From Heyndrickxia oleronia (GTDB taxonomy: Bacteria; Bacillota; Bacilli; Bacillales; Bacillaceae_C): a stretch of 64,000 bases of DNA. Of the stretch, positions 51,945 through 61,124 are shown one piece after another. Position 1 is the stretch's first letter. Every line of letters starts with the position of its first letter. The notes under the pieces were generated by a model that was not told the DNA's origin, did not search any database, and saw only the letters and a program-made list of their open reading frames with translations. Location of the stretch: positions 486,001-550,000 of the forward strand of contig NZ_CP065424.1 of the NCBI RefSeq assembly GCF_017809215.1, in the 5' to 3' direction. A program made the position numbers and the translations under genes.

Positions 51945-53352
51945 AAAATAAAACACCTGGATAACCAAGTGTTTTGAACGATTTAAACTTGTTGTATATT
52001 AATGAATAGACGAGAATCATCCATAGAATCATCGTAAAAATAATGGTGACTACTCCTTGTAATAACGTTGCTATCGTTTGTGCTTTATAAGCATCTGTTA
52101 CCTTCATTCCACTGAATTGTGTCACCACCCAGAAGAAGCTATCATTGACATGACTGACAGTCATTGCACCAGCTCCAACAGCCATGACAACTAATGCAAG
52201 TGGTATTGCACCGTCAATTCCCATTAATGGCAGCATAGGCGCAATTAATGAAGAGGTAATGACTAAAGCTGCTGTGGAAGAACCTTGAGCCGTTTTTAAG
52301 GCAGCTGCAATAAGGAATGGAATGAGTAAGAACCATACTCCTCCGAAAGTATTAGCGAGATCCCAGCCTTGAATCACATCGGCAATCCCAGTATTTTTGA
52401 TGACTGTTCCAAAGGCGCCGCCAGCACCAGTTATTAAAAGAATAGGAGCAGCATCATATAATCCTTCACCAACCCATTTGGTTAAGGTTTCTTCAGTATA
52501 GTTTGGCAATAAAGTAAAGGCTGCAATTACACCTGCTAATAAGGCAATGACAGGCTGCCCCAAGAATATAAAGAAAGCTGCAATATTTCCATTACCACCA
52601 ACGACCGTGATGATAGAACCAATTCCGATTAAAATAATTGGTAAGATGATCGGTAAAAAGGCTTGGAAGGTGGATGGCATTTTACCAAATGATTCTACAA
52701 TTTTATCATAATCGTATTCTAGTTCATTTCGATCATCTTCAACTTCAATTTTACTTGCCACTTTTTTTGCCCAAAAGTAGCCAACAATTGTTGCAGGAAT
52801 AGAGACAATTAGTCCAATAAGGATGATTGTACCTAAAAATCCATCGGCACCGATATTGCCTGCTGCTGCAATTGGACCAGGAGTAGGTGGAACAAGTGTA
52901 TGTGTCGCATATAATCCGGTGGCAAGTGCTACAGACATGGAGGCAACAGCGACTTTAGCTCGTTTTGCTAATGCTTTTCTTAGACTCGATAAAATAACAA
53001 ATCCAGAATCACAAAATACAGGTATCGAAACAATGTATCCAATTAAACTCATAGCAAGCTGTGGTCTTTTGGGACCGACAATTCGGAGAATGACCTCTGC
53101 CATACGTAAGGCAGCACCTGATTTTTCTAAAATCGTACCGATGATGGTTCCGAATACAATCACAAGACCAATACTAGTCATTAATCCACCGAAACCACCG
53201 TTAATATTTTCTACAATTTTTGTTAACGGCATACCAGAGGCAAATCCAACGAAAAGCGTTCCGAGTAAAAGGGATAAGAACGGGTGAAGCTTGAACTTAG
53301 TTGTTGCTAAAACAATTAATAATACCCCAATAATTAATACTAAAAATAACAT
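51919..53352 (-). CDS. GntP-family gluconate/glycerate permease
   Basis: A 477-residue membrane transporter of the GntP family with about 12 segments; recognisable motifs are CDSGFVIL, THTLVPPTPGPI and AQGSSTAALVIT. It lies downstream of glycerate kinase and should import glycerate or a related sugar acid by proton symport. Oddity: the last seven residues (LLSQTFK) and the stop come from repeat copy E. AAAGGAG precedes the ATG. Operon with the kinase, controlled probably by CdaR. Confidence 0.9.
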   Translation of the reverse strand: MLFLVLIIGVLLIVLATTKFKLHPFLSLLLGTLFVGFASGMPLTKIVENINGGFGGLMTSIGLVIVFGTIIGTILEKSGAALRMAEVILRIVGPKRPQLAMSLIGYIVSIPVFCDSGFVILSSLRKALAKRAKVAVASMSVALATGLYATHTLVPPTPGPIAAAGNIGADGFLGTIILIGLIVSIPATIVGYFWAKKVASKIEVEDDRNELEYDYDKIVESFGKMPSTFQAFLPIILPIILIGIGSIITVVGGNGNIAAFFIFLGQPVIALLAGVIAAFTLLPNYTEETLTKWVGEGLYDAAPILLITGAGGAFGTVIKNTGIADVIQGWDLANTFGGVWFLLIPFLIAAALKTAQGSSTAALVITSSLIAPMLPLMGIDGAIPLALVVMAVGAGAMTVSHVNDSFFWVVTQFSGMKVTDAYKAQTIATLLQGVVTIIFTMILWMILVYSLIYNKFKSFKTLGYPGVLFWLLSQTFK

Positions 53353-53407
53353 GATATTCAGCTCCTTTAATATTTTGTTATCTGATCGCCTAAATTTGTG
53401 AATCTAC

Positions 53408-54547
53408 TTAGCTGTTTAGTGTGGCAGTGTAAGTTCTTATCACTTGTTCAGCGGTTGCTGCTAATAATTCATTTGCTTTCTCTATGGCTTCCTCCAATGA
53501 TATAGGGGAGTTTACAATACTATGCACACTTGTTATTCCGTAAGGATATAATCGTTCAATTCCCCCACCAATTGATCCAGCAAGGGCAAAAACAGGTATG
53601 CCATGTTTTTTCGCAATTTGTGCGACGCCCATAGGTGTTTTACCGGATGCAGTTTGGGCATCAATTTGTCCCTCACCAGTAAATACACATTGTGCTCCAG
53701 TTAATTTCCTTTCCAATTCTGTATACTCAATGACGATATCAATTCCTCTTTTAGTAATGGAAGGAAAGAAGGCTTGAAAGGCTCCACCAATGCCGCCTGC
53801 AGCACCTGCTCCTGGCTTATCATGTAAACGAGTCCCAGTTGTCTTCTCTACTAAATCTGCCCAGATTGATAGATGGTGATCTAAAAATGTGATCATTTCA
53901 GGTGTTGCGCCCTTTTGTGGGCCAAAAATGTGGCTGGCACCATTCCTTCCTATAAGAGGATTCTGTACGTCGGAGGCAATAATAAAATCACAAGTCGAAA
54001 TTCGTGAATCAAATTCCTCCATATCAATGGCAACGATTTGTGATAACTCGGCCCCACCATAGCCGACTGGCTTTCTATTTGAATCTAGCAATTTTACTCC
54101 TAATGCTTGAAGCATCCCAATCCCACCATCATTGGTAGCGCTTCCACCAATTGCGAGAATAAATTTTCTACATCCATCATCCAGCGCTTTTTTGATGAGT
54201 TCACCCGTGCCGTATGAAGTAGTTAGAAGTGGATTCCTTTGTTGAGGATGAATTAGACAGAGTCCAGAGGCACTTGCCATTTCAATTACACATGTTTGTT
54301 GATCTCCAAGAATGCCATAAGAAGCTTGAACCTTGTCTAATAATGGCCCTGTCACAGTTACATCCACTTTACGTCCATTTGTAGCAGCTACTAAGCTATC
54401 CATCGTGCCTTCTCCACCGTCTGCAACGGGAACAACTAAGGTTTCCGCACTAGGAAGCGCTTTCTTAATTCCGCGATTTATTGCAGAGGCTGCCTCAAAG
54501 GCTGATAAACTACCTTTAAAGGAATCAGGTGCGATTACAATTTTCAT
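53408..54547 (-). CDS. glxK: glycerate kinase
   Basis: A 379-residue glycerate kinase type 1 (GlxK/GarK fold). Hallmarks: IAPDSFKGSLSA at the N-terminus, DGGEGTMD, GGSATNDGGIGML and TGEGQIDAQT. It converts glycerate to 2-phosphoglycerate for glycolysis. AAGGTGG precedes the ATG. It heads the operon with the permease 55 bases downstream; the CdaR-family activator is divergent. Confidence 0.93.
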   Translation of the reverse strand: MKIVIAPDSFKGSLSAFEAASAINRGIKKALPSAETLVVPVADGGEGTMDSLVAATNGRKVDVTVTGPLLDKVQASYGILGDQQTCVIEMASASGLCLIHPQQRNPLLTTSYGTGELIKKALDDGCRKFILAIGGSATNDGGIGMLQALGVKLLDSNRKPVGYGGAELSQIVAIDMEEFDSRISTCDFIIASDVQNPLIGRNGASHIFGPQKGATPEMITFLDHHLSIWADLVEKTTGTRLHDKPGAGAAGGIGGAFQAFFPSITKRGIDIVIEYTELERKLTGAQCVFTGEGQIDAQTASGKTPMGVAQIAKKHGIPVFALAGSIGGGIERLYPYGITSVHSIVNSPISLEEAIEKANELLAATAEQVIRTYTATLNS

Positions 54548-54890
54548 TAAAAATTACCACCTTACTAAATTACTTTTAAAAATATTATAATCTTGCAATA
54601 ATCGTTATACATCGTACAAAATGTATGAAATTTTATGTGATTTTAGAATATTTTTTGTTTATACTATACAAAAAAAGAATAAATCCATCTTTGATAAAAG
54701 GGCATCGTATCGATAAATAGAACGAAGTGAGCCAATGAAGCGTCATTTTTTCTTTATGCCCTTTTTCAAACATAGGGCGAGAAGAGAGCTGAAAATCCTT
54801 CTTACCCTTTATTAGGAGGGCTGAAAGGTGGCTTTATACTAAATAACAAACTATACGAAACAGGCCTATATGTAAAAAGGGAGGATAAAA
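54548..54890. promoter_or_regulatory. divergent control region between glxK and cdaR-like genes
   Basis: A 343-bp region with an inverted repeat TTTTTTGT (54651-54658) and ACAAAAAA (54668-54675) that could be a CdaR site, and an AT-rich stretch suited to divergent promoters. No ORF was found. Confidence 0.45.
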
Positions 54891-55988
54891 TTGTTAACAC
54901 AGGGGATAGCGACAGAAATCGTAAAACAAACCACGTTAAGACTGCGCCGAAATATAAATATTATGGATGAAAGAGGAACGATTATAGCTTCAAGTGATCC
55001 TACAAGGGTGAATAAGGCCCACTTCGGAGCAATGGAAGTTTTACGATCGGGCAAGCCATTATATATATATGAACAGGACCCTCATAAGTGGGAGGGTTCA
55101 CTACCTGGGATCAATCTTCCAATTGTGTTTCAAGAGAAAATCATCGGAGTCATAGGAATTACCGGACATCCGGATGAAATAGCTGAGTTCAGCGAATTAG
55201 TAAAGATGATAACAGAAATGATGATACAGCAGTCATTCATAACCGAACAACTTGAATGGAAGCAGAGACTGAAGGAGCTGGTTTTTGAAGAGTTAATGAA
55301 GGAGTCAATAGATAAAGAATCCATTCAGCAAAGACTTCATTTGATTGGAGTAAAGTTGGAATCACCCTATCAGGTCGCAACCATCGAAATTGGGTCAAGT
55401 CAATATAATCGAAGGGAATTGATTCAACTTTTAGAAGGAATTTTTCATTCTCAACATGCCATGATCGGCTTCTTAAGTGCAAATCGTTTATTTCTATTAA
55501 CCTCTGCACTACCTGAAAAAAAGGTGAAAGAAAAATTGTTAACGATTATTCAACGGCTAACGTCTAAAGGAACACAAATTAGAATTGGAATTGGATCTGT
55601 GGTGGAAATGGATACTTATATTCGTCATTCCTTTAGCGAAGCTATGTCAGCTCTTGCTTTGGGAAGTGAGACTCAAAGTTTGATTACTTACACCGAAATT
55701 GAAGCAATGGTTCTTTTAGATCGACTGGATAAATGGACAATTAGGCAGTTCTGTGACAGAATATTAGGAAATTTATCGGAAAAATTAATAGAAACACTGG
55801 AACATTTCTTTGCCAATCATTTAAATTTAAGTGAGACAGCAAAAAGTTTATATATTCATCGAAATTCACTAATCTATCGAATGAAGAAGATTAAAGAGGT
55901 TACAGGATATGATCCACAAAAATTTAATCATGCAACAACCCTGCAAATGGCGATTTGGATTTTACATATGCAGAAGAAAGGGTCATAA
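54891..55988 (+). CDS. CdaR-family sugar-diacid-responsive regulator
   Basis: A 365-residue regulator. N-terminal diacid-recognition domain (about 1-135; INIMDERGTIIASSDPTRVN), a GGDEF-like middle region, and a C-terminal HTH_30 (FFANHLNLSETAKSLYIHRN). TTG start with GGGAGGA six bases before. Known relatives (CdaR, YsfB) activate glycerate/glucarate genes, and the divergent glxK-gntP operon is the expected target. Confidence 0.9.
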   Translation: MLTQGIATEIVKQTTLRLRRNINIMDERGTIIASSDPTRVNKAHFGAMEVLRSGKPLYIYEQDPHKWEGSLPGINLPIVFQEKIIGVIGITGHPDEIAEFSELVKMITEMMIQQSFITEQLEWKQRLKELVFEELMKESIDKESIQQRLHLIGVKLESPYQVATIEIGSSQYNRRELIQLLEGIFHSQHAMIGFLSANRLFLLTSALPEKKVKEKLLTIIQRLTSKGTQIRIGIGSVVEMDTYIRHSFSEAMSALALGSETQSLITYTEIEAMVLLDRLDKWTIRQFCDRILGNLSEKLIETLEHFFANHLNLSETAKSLYIHRNSLIYRMKKIKEVTGYDPQKFNHATTLQMAIWILHMQKKGS

Positions 55989-56012
55989 ATTTACTAGATA
56001 TTGGAGGCTACC

Positions 56013-56435
56013 ATGAAAGTACAAGGCATCAACCATCTATTATTTTCTGTTTCAAATTTAGAAGCATCCATAGCATTTTATGAAAAAATTTTTGATGCGA
56101 GAATTCTAGTGAAGGGGAGGAGTTTAGCTTATTTTGATTTAAATGGGATATGGTTAGCTCTTAATGAAGAAAAGGATATTCCGCGTAACGAAATCCATCA
56201 ATCCTACACACATCTTGCATTTTCAATAGAAGAGGAGGATTTTGATAAGATGCTGGAAAAGCTAAAGTCCTTGCAGGTGAATCTTCTTCCGGGGCGTCCA
56301 AGAGATGTGAAGGACAAAAAATCTATTTATTTCACTGATCCAGATGGTCACAAATTTGAGTTTCATACGGGAACACTACAAGATCGTTTGAAATATTATC
56401 GGCAGGAAAAGGGGCATATGGAGTTTTTTGAATAG
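56013..56435 (+). CDS. fosB: metallothiol transferase FosB
   Basis: A 140-residue VOC enzyme very similar to B. subtilis FosB, which adds a thiol (bacillithiol or cysteine) to fosfomycin and inactivates it. The metal ligands are visible: His in GINHLLFS, His in SYTHLAFS and Glu in [14 protein letters not shown]. Start at 56013 is set by TTGGAGG; the in-frame TTG at 56001 is inside that site. It follows the cdaR gene by 24 bases. Confidence 0.94.
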   Translation: MKVQGINHLLFSVSNLEASIAFYEKIFDARILVKGRSLAYFDLNGIWLALNEEKDIPRNEIHQSYTHLAFSIEEEDFDKMLEKLKSLQVNLLPGRPRDVKDKKSIYFTDPDGHKFEFHTGTLQDRLKYYRQEKGHMEFFE

Positions 56436-56436
56436 G

Positions 56437-56463
56437 AAAGGGCTATTAGTTAGCCCCTTATTA
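56437..56463 (+). terminator. fosB terminator
   Basis: AAAGGGCTA / TAGCCCCTT hairpin with a short loop just after the stop; the T-tract is weak. Confidence 0.65.
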
Positions 56464-56550
56464 TCCTTAGAAGCTTTAGCGGGAAACCTATATATTAAAA
56501 CTTGGAAATTATATTTATATATCTCGATTGCAAAAAAATACGAGCAAGTC

Positions 56551-57213
56551 CTACTCTAAATATTCCTTTCCTCTTTTCATATCTGTTATTAATTCTGGAT
56601 TATCCTTTTGCATTTTGCGCACAAATGCTTCGCGTTCCTCTAAACTTTTTCCTTTGATGGCTTGAAGTTCATTTTCTGTTATACCTACTACCTGCATGAA
56701 ATCCAATCTCCCATGGACAGTTTGTTTTCCGTGAATCTCGGTATCCGGAACAATAATTAATGCAGTGATTTTTGATGGGTATCCAATACGAATCGATTCA
56801 CCATTTCCAGCGACATAGTCAAAGGGATTAAACCAGGCTTTTGATTGATTAGTATACCTAGCTAAATTGGAAAGCATATCTATTGCCCACATACATTCTT
56901 CATTGTCTTCTTCAGGTAATTTTATCGTTAGCTCATAACCCCATTTGCTATATTCTCCACCGAAGGCTTCCTCATTCCCGTAAAGCTCACTTAAACCAAA
57001 GGTAACAATATGTTTATATCCTTTATCAGATGTATAGATACTATAGCCATCGATATATTCATCCCCACCAAAGATTGCTCGAGCTACCATATTCGTTCCA
57101 TAATGTGCTGGCTCTTGTGTCCCATACACTTCTGAAAAAGAAGCATCGATTGCATCCCAGCCGGGAGAGAAATCATCTTCTTCCATTTGCTGTTTATATT
57201 CTTCTAGGTTCAT
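56551..57213 (-). CDS. SUFU-domain protein
   Basis: A 220-residue protein with the suppressor-of-fused-like fold (start GWDAIDASFSEVYGTQEP, then HIVTFGLSELYG and IKLPEEDNEECMWAIDMLSN). Bacterial SUFU-domain proteins are mostly uncharacterised, and several are thought to be immunity proteins of polymorphic toxins; no toxin gene is visible here. Start 57213 has AAGGAG 8 bases upstream; the ORF extends to 57231 without one. Confidence 0.83.
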   Translation of the reverse strand: MNLEEYKQQMEEDDFSPGWDAIDASFSEVYGTQEPAHYGTNMVARAIFGGDEYIDGYSIYTSDKGYKHIVTFGLSELYGNEEAFGGEYSKWGYELTIKLPEEDNEECMWAIDMLSNLARYTNQSKAWFNPFDYVAGNGESIRIGYPSKITALIIVPDTEIHGKQTVHGRLDFMQVVGITENELQAIKGKSLEEREAFVRKMQKDNPELITDMKRGKEYLE

Positions 57214-57235
57214 ACTATTTCTCCTTTTCAACTTG

Positions 57236-57268
57236 ATAGGGGGATGTCAATTTTCGACAATCCCCCTA
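57236..57268 (-). terminator. hairpin between rtcB and the SUFU gene
   Basis: TAGGGGGATGTC / GACAATCCCCCTA arms with a 7-base loop. It lies after the rtcB stop in the direction of transcription; there is no T-run, so it is a weak terminator or an mRNA end structure. Confidence 0.6.
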
Positions 57269-57275
57269 ATGAATG

Positions 57276-58454
57276 TCACCCTTTAAAATTATAAAGTGGG
57301 CGAATGATTTCTTTAATTTCAACTGAATCGTGGATATCTTTTTCGATTTCCTTTGCTGGTTTATACGCTTGTGGTGCCTCATCCAATGTTTTCTTTGATA
57401 CCGATGTGGTCCACACATTTTTCATCGCCTTTTGATAGCTCTCAAGACTAATTTGTGCCTTCGCTTTTGAGCGGCTTAATATCCTGCCTGCTCCATGTGG
57501 AGCGGAATAGTTCCAATCAGGATGTCCTTTTCCTGTTGCAAGAATACTTCCATCACGCATGTTTAATGGAATAATAAGTGGCTCTCCCATTTGGGCGGAG
57601 GTTGCCCCTTTACGTAGCATAAGATGATCGATATCAATGTAATTATGAACACAATCAAATGAATCAATGACATCTTTATGCCATTTCATTCCCTTTAGAA
57701 TGGTTTCTGCCATCTGGGCACGGTTTGATTGGGCAAAAGCTTGCGCAATTTTCATATCATGCAAGTAGTTCTGTAAGTCTTGTGCCTCTAAATAGGATAA
57801 TTCATAGGGCAATTTCTTATCGTTGCGAATTTTCTCCAGCCTATTTGCTTCGTCAATATGGCCCTTTTGATGTGCAGCCTTCATTTCTTCCTTTAAATGT
57901 TTACGAAGTGCGGATAATTTTTCATAAGCCACTTCCTGATGATACTCGGCAATCTCTTTGCCAAGAGATCGACTGCCACTATGGATGACTAAGTAGATTG
58001 CATCTTTTCCTTCATTTATTTCAATAAAATGGTTTCCGCCACCAAGTGTGCCGAGACTACGAGATGCCCAGCCGCGATGTATAGGTGCGATAATTTCATT
58101 TAAATCAAAGTCAGCGACAGGTTTATCGTGAGTGCCATGCCCACTTGGGATCCGGCTACGAATGAGTTTGTCTAGTTTTTCAAAATCAAGTTTAATCCGA
58201 CCTTTTTTAATTTTTACTACAAACAGACCACAGCCGATATCAACCCCAACAAGGCTTGGAACAATTTTATCCTGTATCGTCATTGTTGTTCCAATCACAC
58301 AGCCTTTTCCTGAATGGGTATCTGGCATAATGCGAATGGTACTGTCCTTTGCGAATTCTTGATTACATAAGGTAATGATTTGACCAATTGTGGCATCATC
58401 TAATAAATCGGTATAGCAAATAGCTTCATTATATTTTCCTTTAAGTGTTAACAT
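57276..58454 (-). CDS. rtcB: RtcB-family RNA ligase
   Basis: A 392-residue RNA ligase that seals 3'-phosphate (or 2',3'-cyclic phosphate) and 5'-OH RNA ends using GTP and Mn2+. Active-site elements: VGVDIGCG (Cys, metal), LGGGNHFIE and HSGSRSLGK (His, metal) and APHGAGR, with the guanylated His. It is shorter than E. coli RtcB, a form common in Firmicutes. AAAAGGAG precedes the ATG and lies in a hairpin that can be formed from its leader (58458-58504). Confidence 0.92.
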   Translation of the reverse strand: MLTLKGKYNEAICYTDLLDDATIGQIITLCNQEFAKDSTIRIMPDTHSGKGCVIGTTMTIQDKIVPSLVGVDIGCGLFVVKIKKGRIKLDFEKLDKLIRSRIPSGHGTHDKPVADFDLNEIIAPIHRGWASRSLGTLGGGNHFIEINEGKDAIYLVIHSGSRSLGKEIAEYHQEVAYEKLSALRKHLKEEMKAAHQKGHIDEANRLEKIRNDKKLPYELSYLEAQDLQNYLHDMKIAQAFAQSNRAQMAETILKGMKWHKDVIDSFDCVHNYIDIDHLMLRKGATSAQMGEPLIIPLNMRDGSILATGKGHPDWNYSAPHGAGRILSRSKAKAQISLESYQKAMKNVWTTSVSKKTLDEAPQAYKPAKEIEKDIHDSVEIKEIIRPLYNFKG

Positions 58455-58457
58455 ATA

Positions 58458-58504
58458 ATCATTTCTCCTTTTTTCTTAAGTGCGAGAAATGATGTATTTC
58501 TCGC
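58458..58504 (-). promoter_or_regulatory. alternative-hairpin switch covering the rtcB ribosome binding site
   Basis: On the minus strand A GCGAGAAAT (58504-58496) pairs with ATTTCTCGC of B (58490-58482) over 9 bases with a 5-base loop. B ATCATTTCTC (58493-58484) is also a perfect 10-base complement of C GAGAAATGAT (58467-58458), which contains part of the AAGGAG ribosome binding site and the spacer to the rtcB ATG. The pairings exclude each other. A leader ORF ends just upstream, so ribosomes could decide between them. Confidence 0.5.
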
Positions 58505-58506
58505 TT

Positions 58507-58542
58507 TTACGTATGCGCAGTTCTCTCTATTGTCATTGTCAT
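58507..58542 (-). CDS. rtcB leader peptide
   Basis: An 11-codon ORF (MTMTIERTAHT) with a strong AAGGAGGG six to seven bases upstream. It ends three bases before segment A of the switch. Too short for a function of its own; most likely a regulatory leader. Confidence 0.5.
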   Translation of the reverse strand: MTMTIERTAHT

Positions 58543-58572
58543 TGGAATCCCTCCTTAAAAAAGTAAAGTGTT

Positions 58573-59913
58573 TTAGCCTAAAAATTGATACAAGTTTGTT
58601 GGGTTAATTACATCCTCACCAGCGTAAATTACCCAATCTGTTAAATGGTCAAAATTAAGTTCATAAAGATTTCCTTCCTGCATGTCATCGATAAAATAGG
58701 GTTGATTAATGAGTATTCCTTTAATCGTTGGTTCTGCTATTTCCTGCATGTCAAACCACATATGTTCTTGCTCTTCCTCTGAGTAAGGGATGCCAAACTT
58801 CCCAAGGAATCGAAAGTTCTCATTTTCTTTTTCTATATTGAAAATTTGGTTAAAGTAACCAAAGCTTTGCTTAGCGTTAAAGGAAATACGTGCAGTCTCA
58901 CTATTGGTTTTGTAATACATTAATTCCTGGTTATCAGCATACTCTTTGAAGAAACATTCCATATATCCTGTTTCTTCCTTATATTCGAAGAGGAGACAGG
59001 ACGGCTGTTGATGGATTTCATCACGATCCTTCATCCCACCGATAAACTCATAGCTCGCATCCATCGGCTGTAAGCGAATTTCACCAGTTTCGATATCAGT
59101 TAAATCAAATGACAATGTTTGTTTTCCGACATAAGATAAGCCTTCCTCCCATGGAACAGCAATTACTTGGATATAGCCGGATTGACTTTGGCCAACTAAT
59201 ACAGGCTCATTGATTGGAACATTTCCATTTTCAATGGCATTATTAACAAAGGTACTAAATAGATCAGGGATTCCATAATATGAAGAGAGTCGATTTGGAA
59301 TAATTAACTCTACATCAGTTAAACCAGCTCTACTTAAACCATGTGTATGGAACCAGAATTGGGAAGGCTCTTGTTCCTCACCGCCTTCATAGATAGAGTG
59401 GATAACGTATAAATCCTGTACGTCTGGTAAGATAGTATTTTCAATATGGTATTGAATATAGCTTCGTGAAATCACTTTTGATGCTGCACTTAAATCTAAA
59501 GCAAATAACATGTCTGGTGCTATTCTCCAAAGAAAATCTAATTGGTAGTAGAACCCACTCAGTACATCTCCGTTAAATAATGTTCGAACAAACAGCTCTG
59601 AACCACTATATGCTTGCTTAAATGCCTCTTCAGTAGTTGTTTGATCCTGGCGATAATATTGTTCATATTGAACATCTTCTGGAGTAGGCTGAACATGAAT
59701 TTCGTAAGGTGTCACAGAATCATCTGATTTTATTTCTATTAATATACTAGTTTCGTCCTCATTAAGGATGGAAACTTCATCATAAATTTCAAATAACCTA
59801 GCTTTTACCACTTCTATAGATAATACATCGGGAACAACCGCGATGAGATCAGAAAAGCTACGTTCTAATGTTCCTTCCCTTGCTGCTCGATAAGCATTAG
59901 TTTGTACTTGCAT
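58573..59913 (-). CDS. DUF4026/DUF2314 protein
   Basis: A 446-residue soluble protein. The long N-terminal part (about 1-360) matches DUF4026 by composition and order; the last 75 residues (MWFDMQEIAEPTIKGILINQ onward) are DUF2314. No catalytic motif is seen. AGGAG precedes the ATG. Lies between helical-repeat and rtcB genes on one strand. No known function. Confidence 0.78.
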   Translation of the reverse strand: MQVQTNAYRAAREGTLERSFSDLIAVVPDVLSIEVVKARLFEIYDEVSILNEDETSILIEIKSDDSVTPYEIHVQPTPEDVQYEQYYRQDQTTTEEAFKQAYSGSELFVRTLFNGDVLSGFYYQLDFLWRIAPDMLFALDLSAASKVISRSYIQYHIENTILPDVQDLYVIHSIYEGGEEQEPSQFWFHTHGLSRAGLTDVELIIPNRLSSYYGIPDLFSTFVNNAIENGNVPINEPVLVGQSQSGYIQVIAVPWEEGLSYVGKQTLSFDLTDIETGEIRLQPMDASYEFIGGMKDRDEIHQQPSCLLFEYKEETGYMECFFKEYADNQELMYYKTNSETARISFNAKQSFGYFNQIFNIEKENENFRFLGKFGIPYSEEEQEHMWFDMQEIAEPTIKGILINQPYFIDDMQEGNLYELNFDHLTDWVIYAGEDVINPTNLYQFLG

Positions 59914-59944
59914 TTGTTTCTCCTCATTTCCTTGTAAGTTTCGT

Positions 59945-60934
59945 TTATATAGTTAATAGCTTAATTTCATCTAAGCGATTTTTATAAAAATCAGTACCAT
60001 TACGAGAGTCAAGTTGTTCAGTATAATTCTCTGTTTGCTTCAACCACTCAACATTATTTTGTGCTAAGAAAATAGGGTAGGCAGATTGTAAGAATAGTAT
60101 TTTTCCAATTGTAGTATCCACCTTTTGAATGTACTCAAAGTTTTCATTAAAAACAGTCGCTGCCTCATCATTTCGATTGGTTTTTAATAAATATAAAATA
60201 TAATTTCCAATCTCTTCAGCGAACTCTCCATTTTCTTTGACCATTTTGTATCCCTTTTTGTAGCACTTTTCTGCTGCCTCATTTTTATCCATAGTATGTA
60301 AGGCTAAAGCCATATAACTAAATGTAACATGAGGGACCTCTGCACAAGTTAGTGATTGCATGAGAAGGGGCTGTGCAACCTGATAGGCCTTTTCTAAATC
60401 TCCTGCAAACAAATGATACTCCACTTCTGCATTTACTTCGCAAGCACGACAGTCAGACATCCAATCAGCAGGTGTTTCTTTCCATTTATCAAAAAATTGT
60501 TTGGCTGTCTCTAGATCACCCATTTTCATCGCACTATAAAGACGTTCGCGATAATAAGGTTTTAAAGAATAATTTCGTGCTTTAAACTTCTCCTTCATAT
60601 CTGTTAACAGAGCATCAATTTGTGTTTTTGAAATCTCGGGAAAATCGACTACATGCTCCGCAATCCATTTATAGCACCAGAATAATTGATGTTCATCCAC
60701 AGAGGATTCATCTTCCTCATATTTTTGCATTAACCAGCTAAATGCTTGTAATACCTTTTTGGGATAACCAGAATAATTGCATGTTTCAATCAACTCGAAA
60801 CGAGCTTCGATTCCAGTCTCTATATCATTATGGCTATCCGCTTCCCGAATGACACGCTCTAGTATGGGAATTCTAGCCAAATCGTTATCTTCCATCATTA
60901 AAGTTTCTTCAAATAATTCGATATAATCTTCCAT
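59945..60934 (-). CDS. helical-repeat (TPR-like) protein
   Basis: A 329-residue soluble protein made of degenerate 34-40-residue helical repeats (e.g. MALALHTMDKNEAAEKCYKK, LYLLKTNRNDEAATVF). A cluster of three Cys (WMSDCRACEVN, CAEVPH) is near the middle. Start 60934 is chosen because GAGGTGA lies just upstream; GTG at 60943 falls inside that site. Probably an adaptor for the neighbouring HSP90-like or DUF4026 proteins (inference from neighbourhood). Confidence 0.78.
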   Translation of the reverse strand: MEDYIELFEETLMMEDNDLARIPILERVIREADSHNDIETGIEARFELIETCNYSGYPKKVLQAFSWLMQKYEEDESSVDEHQLFWCYKWIAEHVVDFPEISKTQIDALLTDMKEKFKARNYSLKPYYRERLYSAMKMGDLETAKQFFDKWKETPADWMSDCRACEVNAEVEYHLFAGDLEKAYQVAQPLLMQSLTCAEVPHVTFSYMALALHTMDKNEAAEKCYKKGYKMVKENGEFAEEIGNYILYLLKTNRNDEAATVFNENFEYIQKVDTTIGKILFLQSAYPIFLAQNNVEWLKQTENYTEQLDSRNGTDFYKNRLDEIKLLTI

Positions 60935-60961
60935 TGTATTCACCTCAATTATTTTTTTAGG

Positions 60962-61080
60962 CAGTGTTCGTATAGTTTATTGCTTTAGTCAATGCGTAAC
61001 CTGCAAGTTTTACACCCAATAAAGGATTCGGAACGGGCTTATGGCGTTTTCCGCTATTTTCTCGTGAAATGAAAGGAGGC
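60962..61080 (+). repeat. interspersed repeat, copy F (left part)
   Basis: Matches copy A from GTGTTCGTA through TTTTACACCCAATAAAGGATTC, GGCTTATGG, TATTTTCTCGTGAAATGAAAG; the right third is missing and array 3 begins about 45 bases later. Confidence 0.78.
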
Positions 61081-61124
61081 ACCTAGATGGGGCGGTGTTT
61101 TCTTCCTTCATGCTATGTAAACAG

